From positions 124,001-188,000 of the forward strand of contig DDPF01000003.1 in assembly GCA_002342065.1 (NCBI GenBank): a stretch of DNA of 64,000 nt, given 5' to 3'. The translations under genes were made by a program, and so were the position numbers. This DNA comes from Bacteroidetes bacterium UBA2475 (GTDB lineage Bacteria > Bacteroidota > Bacteroidia > B-17B0 > Aurantibacillaceae). Shown piece after piece: positions 35,660 to 44,077 of the stretch (the first letter of the stretch is position 1; the number at the start of each line of letters is the position of its first letter). The notes beneath the pieces are model-generated. The model was not told the origin of the DNA. It saw only the letters and a list, made by a program, of their open reading frames with translations, and searched no databases.

Positions 35660-36052
35660 ATGGCTGCAGCTCTAAAAATAAAAACACCAAATAATGAGAT
35701 ATGGATAGATGAGGATGGTTTTCTTGTTTTGAAATTAATAAATAGTGGAGAACTAGATCTAGAAGAAGTAAAGGCCTGCTTTGAGGCTTATTCAAAACTT
35801 GGCTTTGGCCCAACAAATAAAGTATTACAATTGATCGATATTAGGGAAGATGGGTCGATGACAAGAGAAGGGAGAGATTTTGCCGCAGAAAATGGCAAAC
35901 ACTTTTTTATTGCATCAGCTGTAATAAGCAATTCGCTTGCAGTAAGAATGATCGTTAATTTTTTTAATTCTTTTTATAAACACCCAGTGCCCCTTAAAAT
36001 GTTTGCTAATGAAGAAGATGCCAGAAAATGGCTGAAGAGTTTTATAAAATAG
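35660..36052 (+). CDS. SpoIIAA/STAS-like small protein
   Basis: A 130-aa cytoplasmic protein. Its layout (beta strands IWIDEDGFLVLKLINSG, a helix LDLEEVKACFEAYSKL, then VLQLIDIREDGSMTREGRDFAAENG and a C-terminal helix EEDARKWLKSFI) fits the SpoIIAA-like/STAS fold used by Bacteroidota proteins of this size. The site where a canonical anti-anti-sigma factor would have its Ser is not clearly conserved. The window also has two SpoIIE phosphatases, the usual partners of STAS proteins, but not in the same operon. Confidence 0.55.
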   Translation: MAAALKIKTPNNEIWIDEDGFLVLKLINSGELDLEEVKACFEAYSKLGFGPTNKVLQLIDIREDGSMTREGRDFAAENGKHFFIASAVISNSLAVRMIVNFFNSFYKHPVPLKMFANEEDARKWLKSFIK

Positions 36053-36061
36053 CAAAGTTCA

Positions 36062-39000
36062 CTATCTTCCATTTAAAACAAAAGCCCCCCAATAATAAGG
36101 TTCGGGATATTTTTTCTTTACCTCCAACTGCGCCTCTTTAAAAGCCGTATAAAGATCGCCAGATAATGTCCATTTACTATATAAGGCAACCATTAATTCC
36201 ATTGTAGCATCATCGCTAACTGCCCATAACGACATAATAATAGATTTAGAACCCGCAAGTTTAAACGCACGCTGTAATCCAAAAACACCTTCACCATTCT
36301 TTACTTTACCCAAACCAGTTTGGCAAGCGCTTAAAACGACTAATTCTGTTTTGTCAAGATCAAGTCCCATTGCTTCATAAGCGGTAAGTGTACCGTCTTC
36401 AAATTCTTTTAATTGCTTAATATTGGTTGTGTTTAAAGAATAAGTATTGTTAGCACCACTAAAAAATATACCTGAGCGCATCATAGGGTTTTTAAAATAG
36501 TCCTGTTCTGTTTTTGAAAGTTCGGCCAAAGTTTCTTCCGGAAAATCTTCCAGAAAAAAACCATGTGTGGCAAAATGTAAAACATCCGGACTCTTTATCT
36601 TTTTTATATCTGCTTCGTTAGCTCTTTCTTCAGTAAGCAAAGTGGCTTTAACCGACATTTTATCCAATTGCGATTTTATAGTTTCTACTTCTGTTTTTGT
36701 TCCAGGCAATTCGTCAAGCACAAAACCAAAACCTCCCCTACTTGCAAGATCGTTGCCGAAATTTTGTTTGTTTTGTGGTAGCTGACTAAGGTCAAAACTG
36801 AATTTTGGATTGCCAACCAATACCGCATTTGCAGGGGCTTTTGAAGGATGTTGACGGATATCTATTATGTCGCGCAATGTTGTGAGAAAATGAAAATTCT
36901 TTTCTTCGATAAGATATTTATTTGTTTCGGCGTTAAAAATTGTATTCAAATTAATTTGGTTATATATGCCATCGGGTGAAATATACACCGTGTTAACATT
37001 TCCAATTTTATCATTCACGCCTTTCCATAAACGGCGGTAAAGATCAGGTTCATTTTTTTTATGATCAATACTTTTACGATAAAGTGTTAATACTTCATCT
37101 TCCCATTTTAAAGGTCGGTCTATCATAAAAATAGTTGGAGCACCGGTATTTTTTATAATGATGTAAGTATAATTTGTTCCGCCACTATCATTTTGGTAAA
37201 CTAGATTTGCACGCATAATTTCTACTGCACATTCATTGGGTTTAAGTTGTTTTTGAATGTGTTGCCAGGTAATTTTTTCATTACCGGTAAAATTACTTTG
37301 CGATACTTTAAGTGAGATCTCTTTCTCTGCCTGGTCTGCTTCCTTTTTTAAAGCTGTTACTTCAGTTTGTGCTGCCGCATATTCATCAGTGTTTAATGAC
37401 ATCAGTTTCGATATATTTTCACGGTTCAGCTTTAATTGCTCATACTTTTTATTAAGTGCGGGATCATTCAGCAAAGCAAGGTTCTTTTTTATTTTTGAAA
37501 GATTATTCAATAAAATACCTTTTGTTTGAAGTCGGAAATTAAGCAGCACTTGTATTAGTTCAGGATATTTTTCAGCATGATTAGAGATAGTTGTATAAAA
37601 AGCTTTTACAGCACTCTCTAAATTATCGAGAAATTGTAATTTTTCCGCTTCGGTCATGTAACTAAAATTGGCGTCCAACTCGCCGTACTTTAATTCCATA
37701 TATTTATTAAAATAATCAACGGCCGTTTGTGTTTTATCAAGATCGGCCGACACCTGCGCCTTTTGAAGATAGATATTTGCAATATCATTCTTAGAGATAA
37801 TTATCTTATTCTCAATTAACTTAATGGCTTCATTCAATAATATCTCGGCTTGTTCGGGCAAACCAAAGGCTTTTAAGGCGGCGCTATAGTTTATTAATAA
37901 AGCAATGGTCTGTTCTACATTTGCCTTTAAATTACCGGATAATACTTCTGAAATTTTAGAAATGTAAGTTGTGGCTTCTTCATATTTTTTTTGTTCCCAC
38001 AACATATAACTTACAGAAATATAAATATTACCCATTTCAATATTATTATCACCATAAATTCTTTTAGAATAATTTAAAGCGTCATCATAATATTTTTTTG
38101 CTTTTATGTAAACTTTCCTCTCTGCATAATACTTCGCCAGGTTCTCGGAAAAAGTAATGCGCTTAAGCGTATCCTGCAATTTAGGATTGATCAGTCCTTT
38201 TTCAAGTTCTGTTACCAGTTCTTCTGCTTCTGTTTCGCGGCCAACAGAAGTGTAAAAAAATAAAAGGTTGTTTACAGAAGTTAGATAATTATCAAAGCGT
38301 ACACGCTTAAGCGATCTTTTTATTTCAATTGCCTTTGTATAAAACTGTTCGGTTTCGGTAAACCTATTCAATCGCGCATAGGTGTAACCAAGATTATTAA
38401 GCACTCCGGCATACTCCGGCGAATTTTCGCCATAATGTTTTAAGTCCAGATTTTTTGCCCTCATTAAAACCTCAAGAGCTTCTGTATACTTGTAAATGTC
38501 TGTTAATAGTGTTCCGTAGTCCATTAAAAAAACAGCGAACTGAGGATCGAGCGTATCTTTATTTTTTATAAAAATTGCTTCAGCCTTTTCAAAAGTTTCG
38601 AGCGCTTTTTTCTCGTATAACATATCTACATACAAAAGTGCGAGCGAACAATAAACCGTTGGATATTCTATTTCGCCAATCAGGTTTTCTTTCTCGCAAA
38701 AAGTTGCTGCCTCCATGTAAAGAGTTTCCGCCTCAGAAAATTTGTACAGGTAATGGTTGCATTCTGCAAGGCCCGTAATGATAGATGCCACATCCCTTTT
38801 TTTATAATCGTTGCTCTTACATAAATTATAGGCTTTCTGAAATTGAGGCAAAGCATCGCTATAAAGACCCATATCTTTTATGATAGCCCCAAAATTTTTA
38901 CGTAAATAAATTTCCGTATTAGGTTTTGGTACGTTAGCATCTATAGTTTCGGTAATACCATAAAGTATATCAAGACCTTCATCCACCTTATCACTAAAAA

Positions 39001-39223
39001 TTAAATAAACCGCGTTATCAGATCTAAGGGTAAGGAGGTCGTCAGAACTTATCTTTTTATCCGCTGACGCTTCCTTTAGAGCTTGCTTTGAAAGCTCTAA
39101 TGCTTTTGGGAATTGTGAAAGTTCAAATTCTTTTTCAGCTTCTTCCTGCAGTTTTTTATAATTCTGTGCAGTTAAAAGTTGAGTAAGAAATAAATAAGAG
39201 AGTATTAAAACGATTTTTTTCAT
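36062..39223 (-). CDS. Exported TPR-CHAT domain protein
   Basis: Signal peptide MKKIVLILSYLFLTQLLTAQ from the ATG at 39223; an ATG 9 bp upstream is possible. Residues about 25-500 are TPR repeats. The C-terminal about 300 residues form a CHAT domain, a caspase-like (clan CD) fold, with the catalytic dyad in FATHGFF (His about 890) and LSACQTGLG (Cys about 970; numbering from the upstream ATG). CHAT proteins are proteases or scaffolds in several signalling and defence pathways. The signal peptide puts this one outside the cytoplasm, unlike the known defence CHATs. The gene converges on the STAS-like gene with a 9-bp gap. Confidence 0.9.
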   Translation of the reverse strand: MKKIVLILSYLFLTQLLTAQNYKKLQEEAEKEFELSQFPKALELSKQALKEASADKKISSDDLLTLRSDNAVYLIFSDKVDEGLDILYGITETIDANVPKPNTEIYLRKNFGAIIKDMGLYSDALPQFQKAYNLCKSNDYKKRDVASIITGLAECNHYLYKFSEAETLYMEAATFCEKENLIGEIEYPTVYCSLALLYVDMLYEKKALETFEKAEAIFIKNKDTLDPQFAVFLMDYGTLLTDIYKYTEALEVLMRAKNLDLKHYGENSPEYAGVLNNLGYTYARLNRFTETEQFYTKAIEIKRSLKRVRFDNYLTSVNNLLFFYTSVGRETEAEELVTELEKGLINPKLQDTLKRITFSENLAKYYAERKVYIKAKKYYDDALNYSKRIYGDNNIEMGNIYISVSYMLWEQKKYEEATTYISKISEVLSGNLKANVEQTIALLINYSAALKAFGLPEQAEILLNEAIKLIENKIIISKNDIANIYLQKAQVSADLDKTQTAVDYFNKYMELKYGELDANFSYMTEAEKLQFLDNLESAVKAFYTTISNHAEKYPELIQVLLNFRLQTKGILLNNLSKIKKNLALLNDPALNKKYEQLKLNRENISKLMSLNTDEYAAAQTEVTALKKEADQAEKEISLKVSQSNFTGNEKITWQHIQKQLKPNECAVEIMRANLVYQNDSGGTNYTYIIIKNTGAPTIFMIDRPLKWEDEVLTLYRKSIDHKKNEPDLYRRLWKGVNDKIGNVNTVYISPDGIYNQINLNTIFNAETNKYLIEEKNFHFLTTLRDIIDIRQHPSKAPANAVLVGNPKFSFDLSQLPQNKQNFGNDLASRGGFGFVLDELPGTKTEVETIKSQLDKMSVKATLLTEERANEADIKKIKSPDVLHFATHGFFLEDFPEETLAELSKTEQDYFKNPMMRSGIFFSGANNTYSLNTTNIKQLKEFEDGTLTAYEAMGLDLDKTELVVLSACQTGLGKVKNGEGVFGLQRAFKLAGSKSIIMSLWAVSDDATMELMVALYSKWTLSGDLYTAFKEAQLEVKKKYPEPYYWGAFVLNGR

Positions 39224-39303
39224 CACCGGCATTTGTTGTCAAATATGACAAAAAAACTGCGATAAAAATGCCGTATACGACGAAATACGTACTGGTGGGT
39301 ATG

Positions 39304-39930
39304 CTACCCCTTCTTTGTTTTCTTTCTGGCCGGTACAAATTGCTCATCAATACCGGAAACAAACAGGTCTGTTCCATATACCTTACCTTCTTTGTTTATA
39401 CAAAAAGCCACGGCATGCGCTTTGTGGCTATCACCCAACATGTTTTGATTGTGTCCTGGCGAGTTCTTCCAGACCCTGAAAGAGTATGCAGCAATTTTAG
39501 TGGCAATATCATTATTGTTCTTTCCGTCTACTTCATAATGATATAAAATATTCTCGCCCGACCAATGAGCAGAACCTTTGCCCAAAGTAGCATAGGTATA
39601 GCGGTCGCCCGGATCTGTACCCGAATAACATCGCGTACCTTTCTTCTCATCGTGCGACAATGTTCCATTAACACTCATCCAGTAATTGTGGTTGCGTGCA
39701 GTTAACCAGGCCGCTTCATCCCAAGCAATAGCTTCTAATTTGTTTTTAACCCTGTACTCGTTTAAAAGTTTATGAAATTTTTTTGCCGCTAAACGTTCAA
39801 TTTTTTGGGTTTTATCTTTTTCTGCTACTTCCAGCAATTTTGAAATATTGGAAGCTCTACAAATTTGAGCTTGCACATTGTTATTTAAAATAACCAACCA
39901 TAAGCCGAAGAGAAATGATACTGTTTTCAT
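39304..39930 (-). CDS. CAP domain protein (SCP/PR-1, YkwD-like)
   Basis: A 208-aa exported protein (signal peptide to about residue 22, VQA, then Q). The CAP domain (residues about 50-190) has the family motifs: LLNEYRVKNKLEAIAWDEAAWLTARNHNYWM, LSHDE, GENILYHY and WKNSPGHNQNML. The His in LSHDE, the Glu in GENI and the His in SPGHN are the usual cavity residues. The bacterial role is poorly known. It lies 71 bp upstream of the CHAT gene on the same strand and could share its transcript. Confidence 0.88.
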   Translation of the reverse strand: MKTVSFLFGLWLVILNNNVQAQICRASNISKLLEVAEKDKTQKIERLAAKKFHKLLNEYRVKNKLEAIAWDEAAWLTARNHNYWMSVNGTLSHDEKKGTRCYSGTDPGDRYTYATLGKGSAHWSGENILYHYEVDGKNNNDIATKIAAYSFRVWKNSPGHNQNMLGDSHKAHAVAFCINKEGKVYGTDLFVSGIDEQFVPARKKTKKG

Positions 39931-40230
39931 ATTTATATATTTATTGTTTTTTTATTGTAATATGTAATACGCCCTGTCTACATTGGTGTTTGTTTACAAC
40001 AAACTCTTTGTTAGTGGCTATTTCATAAAATAATAATTAGGGGTTAGATAATTTATTTTTCTTTCATTTTCTTTTATAAACTATAATGCAATAATTTAAA
40101 AAAGGAATCAAATAATTTATGCATTAATGCTTTCTATTATTTTGATGTTAGCTTTTACTGTTTTCCATAAAAAAAATTAGAAAAAGACAGGAAGTTCGAT
40201 GAAATTTGAAACTTATGCTATCTGTGCAAA
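39931..40230. other. About 300-bp intergenic region
   Basis: AT-rich spacer between the CAP gene and the terminator of the SpoIIE phosphatase gene. I see no gene and no convincing -33/-7 pair; the CAP gene promoter must lie here. Confidence 0.4.
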
Positions 40231-40258
40231 AACAAAAAAACCCTAATAACAGGGGTTT
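40231..40258 (-). terminator. Terminator of the TPR-SpoIIE phosphatase gene
   Basis: On the minus strand AAACCC-9 nt-GGGTTT is followed by a T run. It lies 63 bp after the stop codon. Confidence 0.7.
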
Positions 40259-40320
40259 CAAGTCTTTTTTTAAAGTCACCGCCAGATATTATTTTTCGGT
40301 TGCATTTACCTTATGAATTT

Positions 40321-42453
40321 TTAAACTGACACACCTATGATCAAAATATCATCCACCTGCTCTAGTTTACCTTTCCAGTTTTCGAAAGCTAACCTCAACC
40401 TAACGGATTGTTCTTCCTGTGGAAGCCCAGCGTTTTGAAAAATAAATTGTTGCAGTTTTTTATATTTAAATTTTTTACCCTTCTCTCCTCCGAACTGATC
40501 GGCAAAACCATCCGTAAATAAATAAAAAGAATCGCCTTTCTTAAGATCAATGGTGTGTGTTACAAAATTAACTGGATTCTCGCTTTTACCAATTGGTTGT
40601 TTGGTAGATTTAATTTCTTTCATCTCATGGTTTTGAATATACCAAAGCGGATTGTTTGCTCCTGACCATTTAAGATTTGCACTATCATTATTTGAAGAAA
40701 ATTTAATAGCACAAATAGAAATATCCATTCCATCTTTTACATCGGTCGAACTTTTTTCGAATGTTTCAATTACCAACTCTCTTACCTTGTCCAATATTTT
40801 TCCAGGCTCTGTAATTCCAAATTCTTTCACTGTTCTGTTTAGCGCATTGCTGCACACAATACTTACCATGGCTCCGGGTACGCCATGTCCGGTACAATCA
40901 GCCGCAGCTAAGAATACCGTACTCCCTATACTTTCCATCCAATAAAAATCGCCGGCAACAATATCTTTTGGTTGATAAAAAACAAAGTTGTTTGGTAAAA
41001 CTTTATTCATGCTTTCAAGCGGAGGTAAAATAGCATCTTGTAAACGTTTAGCATAACTTATACTATCCAGGATCTCTTTTTGCTTTAATTCTACTAATAA
41101 TTTTTGTTCTGTTATTGTTTTATTTGCTTTTTGTTTTTCTTTAAAGCCCCTAAAAATAAAGAACGCTAAACCGATCATCAGAACAAAACCTCCAATAAAC
41201 GCGTTACGTTCGGTTGTTTTTTGTTTTGCTAAGGCATCCTTCTCTTTTATTTGTGATTCTCTTTTAGTAAGTTCTTTATCCTTTTTTTCTGTTTCATACT
41301 TCACTTCCATTTCATTTATCTGCGCATTACTTGTCTCATTCACCGTTGAATCTTTAAGCATTAACAATAGTTTATGATAATGAAATGCTTGTTTATAATC
41401 GCCCAGGTTTGCATAAGCCTCCGATAAACTTCCATAACATGGCAGTAAAGCAAAACGGTCGCCGAGCTTTATTTTTATTGCTTTTGCTTTTTCAATATAG
41501 TCGATCGCTTTTTTGTATTCTTTCAGATCAATGTAAATACCACCAACATTTAAATAAGAGCTGGCGATCTTTGATTCCTTTCCAAAACGCAAACGCATGT
41601 TCAACGCTATTTCGGCAAATTTTAAACCTTCCTTAAAGTTTTCCATGTAACGATAGGTATTTCCAAACGTATCATAGCAGTCGGCAATTCCGGCTGAATC
41701 TTTCCCATATTTGAGATAAGCCGCGAGGCAAGCTTTATTAGAGATCAACGCTTCCTTATAGTTCGCCTGGTCAAAATAAACATTACCCTTATTGGCTTCG
41801 ATTTTTGCTACCCAAAGCAAGTCGCCCAACTCTTTTAAAATATTAATTGCTTTGTCAAAATATTTTAAAGCTGTGTTATAATTTCTAATTTCTTGAGACA
41901 CTAATCCCAAAGCATTAAAATTTCGCCATAAAAAATTCTTATTCCCTAAAGCTTCATTGATCTTTGAGGCTTCTAATAAAAGTTTTGTTGCTTCCGGAAA
42001 ATTACCTTTTTCCTTATACATCTGTCCGAAATTATGGTCTATGATCGCAATATCTGCTAGGTCATTGATTTCACGACATAATTCAAGTCCGCTATTAAAA
42101 CTATTGGTAGCATTATCAAAATCATTATTGTGAGATTGAAAAGAGCCTATCTGGATGTATGCTTTAATTTTTTGTTCTTTCAACACTTTAAGTTCGCCAA
42201 CAGATACCTTTTTCCATTTCAGATCTATCAGTTTCATTGCTTTTTGAGCATAGTCCAAACAGGTGTCGGGTTCTGTTTTAGCATAAAAGCCACTAACTCG
42301 TAAAAGCACCCCTATTTTTGCCGTATCGCTTAACCTTGTATTTAAAAGGTTTTTTAAAGAATCGACTTTTAATTGACTTGCATTTTGCGAAAAACATTTT
42401 CTATTAGAAAACAAGATAAAACAGGTGAGAATAAAATAAATGCAATTTTTCAT
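40321..42453 (-). CDS. TPR-containing SpoIIE family protein phosphatase
   Basis: Signal peptide (MKNCIYFILTCFILFSNRKCFS, then Q), periplasmic TPR repeats at about 35-385, a short coiled coil (KDKELTKRESQIKEKDALAKQ), one membrane helix (about 413-433), then a cytoplasmic PP2C/SpoIIE phosphatase from about 465. Metal-binding motifs are AGDFYW, DCTGHGVPGA, KDGMD and FTDGFADQFGG. It should sense something in the periplasm through the TPRs and dephosphorylate a STAS-type anti-anti-sigma factor inside. A close relative is encoded at 52945. Confidence 0.92.
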   Translation of the reverse strand: MKNCIYFILTCFILFSNRKCFSQNASQLKVDSLKNLLNTRLSDTAKIGVLLRVSGFYAKTEPDTCLDYAQKAMKLIDLKWKKVSVGELKVLKEQKIKAYIQIGSFQSHNNDFDNATNSFNSGLELCREINDLADIAIIDHNFGQMYKEKGNFPEATKLLLEASKINEALGNKNFLWRNFNALGLVSQEIRNYNTALKYFDKAINILKELGDLLWVAKIEANKGNVYFDQANYKEALISNKACLAAYLKYGKDSAGIADCYDTFGNTYRYMENFKEGLKFAEIALNMRLRFGKESKIASSYLNVGGIYIDLKEYKKAIDYIEKAKAIKIKLGDRFALLPCYGSLSEAYANLGDYKQAFHYHKLLLMLKDSTVNETSNAQINEMEVKYETEKKDKELTKRESQIKEKDALAKQKTTERNAFIGGFVLMIGLAFFIFRGFKEKQKANKTITEQKLLVELKQKEILDSISYAKRLQDAILPPLESMNKVLPNNFVFYQPKDIVAGDFYWMESIGSTVFLAAADCTGHGVPGAMVSIVCSNALNRTVKEFGITEPGKILDKVRELVIETFEKSSTDVKDGMDISICAIKFSSNNDSANLKWSGANNPLWYIQNHEMKEIKSTKQPIGKSENPVNFVTHTIDLKKGDSFYLFTDGFADQFGGEKGKKFKYKKLQQFIFQNAGLPQEEQSVRLRLAFENWKGKLEQVDDILIIGVSV

Positions 42454-42566
42454 ATGCGGATTTCAATCATAAATATATCCTTAATTATTTAATAGAGAAA
42501 TTGGTCCTTAATAAAAGAAATGTTTTAACTGGACATAAACCGAATATAGTTGGTCCGGGGTACATG

Positions 42567-42599
42567 AAAAAACAAAAAGCCGCTCTTTTGGAGCGGCTT
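42567..42599 (-). terminator. Terminator hairpin downstream of tRNA-Cys
   Basis: On the minus strand AAGCCGCTC-CAAAA-GAGCGGCTT is followed by TTTTTGTTTTTT. It lies right behind the partial tRNA copy at 42612. Confidence 0.75.
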
Positions 42600-42611
42600 G
42601 CTGCATTTATC

Positions 42612-42628
42612 GAGGTCGCGAGCGGATT
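42612..42628 (-). repeat. Partial copy of the tRNA-Cys 3' end
   Basis: The plus strand reads GAGGTCGCGAGCGGATT, 16 of 17 identical to the 3' end of tRNA-Cys at 42769-42785 (GAGGTCCCGAGCGGATT), and diverges where the T-loop begins. Such short tRNA 3'-end copies mark attachment sites of integrative elements, but it may also be a decayed tRNA gene. Confidence 0.5.
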
Positions 42629-42736
42629 ATTAATATCATCCTGAAATAGTTATTGTCAAACAAAACCCATTTTGCTTCGCAAAATCTATTTTTTGTTTTC
42701 TCAATCTCGCTCAAACGAGTTTGGCTCGATGTGAAA

Positions 42737-42764
42737 ACAAAAAACCCGCCAAAAGGCGGGTTTT
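42737..42764 (-). terminator. Terminator of tRNA-Cys
   Basis: AAAACCCGCC (42741-42750) pairs with GGCGGGTTTT (42755-42764); the minus strand continues with TTTGTTTTC. It starts 5 bp after the tRNA 3' end. Confidence 0.9.
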
Positions 42765-42769
42765 GTTTG

Positions 42770-42840
42770 AGGTCCCGAGCGGATTCGAACCGCTGTAGCA
42801 GCTTTTGCAGAGCTGAGCCTAGCCACTCGGCCACAGGACC
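42770..42840 (-). tRNA. tRNA-Cys (GCA)
   Basis: Read on the minus strand: acceptor stem GGTCCTG/CGGGACC (one G-T pair), D arm GCC...GGC, anticodon arm CAGCT-CTGCAAA-AGCTG with anticodon GCA, a short variable loop, and T arm AGCGG-TTCGAAT-CCGCT. The cloverleaf is complete; CCA is not encoded. Confidence 0.95.
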
Positions 42841-42933
42841 TTTTAAAATGATTAAGTTTTAAATGTTAAATTAAAAATTAATGAAGACAAAAATAAGATT
42901 TTTTTAGCAATTTGGTGGAATTATTATTAAAAA

Positions 42934-44076
42934 ATGCACATTTCATCTAAACTCCCCAATATAGGCACCACCATTTTTACCGTTATGGGTAGCCTTGCAA
43001 AAGAACACAATGCTATTAACCTTTCGCAGGGCTTTCCTGATTTTGGTTGTGACCCAAAACTGCTGGAGTTGGCACAAAAACAAATGATTGCCGGCTTTAA
43101 CCAATATGCACCCATGCCCGGTGTTATTCAATTACGCGAATGTGTTGCCAAAATCATTAGTACATGCTACGCACAAAATTATGATCCTGATACTGAGATC
43201 ACTATAACTGCCGGAGCCACACAAGCAATTTATACTGCTATTGCCGCTTTTATTCACGCAGGTGATGAAGTTATTGTTTTTGAACCTGCTTATGATTGTT
43301 ACATTCCTGCAATAGAATTACATGGCGCCAAAGCAATTTGCTCACAATTAGATCCGGTTGATTTCTCAATTAACTGGGCGGATGTTAGATCAAAAATAAG
43401 TTCTAAAACAAAAATGATCATGATCAATTCGCCACACAACCCAAGTGGCGCTGTTATAAAAGCAAACGATCTTTTAGAATTAGAAAAAATAATTACCGGA
43501 AAAAATATTATTGTGTTAAGCGATGAAGTATATGAACACATGGTGTTTGACGGACAGTTGCATCAAAGTGTGGCAAGAAATACAACACTGGCTAGCCAAT
43601 CTATTATTGTTTCTTCTTTTGGAAAAACAGTTCACACCACAGGTTGGAAAATTGGTTACGTAGCTGCGCCAAAAGAATTAATGGTAGAATTCAGAAAAGT
43701 ACACCAGTTTTTGGTCTTTGCAGTTAACCATCCTTTTCAATTAGCGTTAGCGGATTTTTTATCGGATGAAAAAAATTATTTAGAATTAAAACATTTTTAC
43801 CAGGCCAAGCGTGATCTTTTTTTAAAATTGACAAATTCTTCGCGATTAACGCCTTTAAAAACAAGCGGTACTTATTTTCAGTTGATGAGCTACAACGCAA
43901 TAAGTTCAGAAGCAGATACAGACTTTGCCATTAAACTTACCAAAGAAAAGAAACTCGCAACAATTCCTTTGTCTGTTTTTTACACCAACAAATACGATAA
44001 TAAAGTTTTGAGATTTTGTTTCGCAAAAAAAGATGAAACATTAGAGCAAGCTGCTGAGATCATTAATAAACTGTAA
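42934..44076 (+). CDS. Methionine aminotransferase (YbdL-like, class I/II)
   Basis: A 380-aa PLP enzyme. It has NLSQGFPDFGCD near the N-terminus, ITAGATQAIYTAI, the NSPHNPSGAV motif, the cofactor-contacting LSDEVYEHMVF, and the catalytic lysine in SSFGKTVHTTGWKIGY. This set is typical of the YbdL/kynurenine aminotransferase branch, which prefers methionine and aromatic residues and is often tied to the last step of methionine salvage. The CHAT gene begins 2 bp after its stop, so the two are in one operon, an odd pairing. Confidence 0.88.
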   Translation: MHISSKLPNIGTTIFTVMGSLAKEHNAINLSQGFPDFGCDPKLLELAQKQMIAGFNQYAPMPGVIQLRECVAKIISTCYAQNYDPDTEITITAGATQAIYTAIAAFIHAGDEVIVFEPAYDCYIPAIELHGAKAICSQLDPVDFSINWADVRSKISSKTKMIMINSPHNPSGAVIKANDLLELEKIITGKNIIVLSDEVYEHMVFDGQLHQSVARNTTLASQSIIVSSFGKTVHTTGWKIGYVAAPKELMVEFRKVHQFLVFAVNHPFQLALADFLSDEKNYLELKHFYQAKRDLFLKLTNSSRLTPLKTSGTYFQLMSYNAISSEADTDFAIKLTKEKKLATIPLSVFYTNKYDNKVLRFCFAKKDETLEQAAEIINKL

Positions 44077-44077
44077 A

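Noticed and set aside
42607..42834. Minus-strand frame of 75 codons over the tRNA-Cys gene
   Set aside because: It reads through the tRNA and its terminator; the tRNA explains the sequence.
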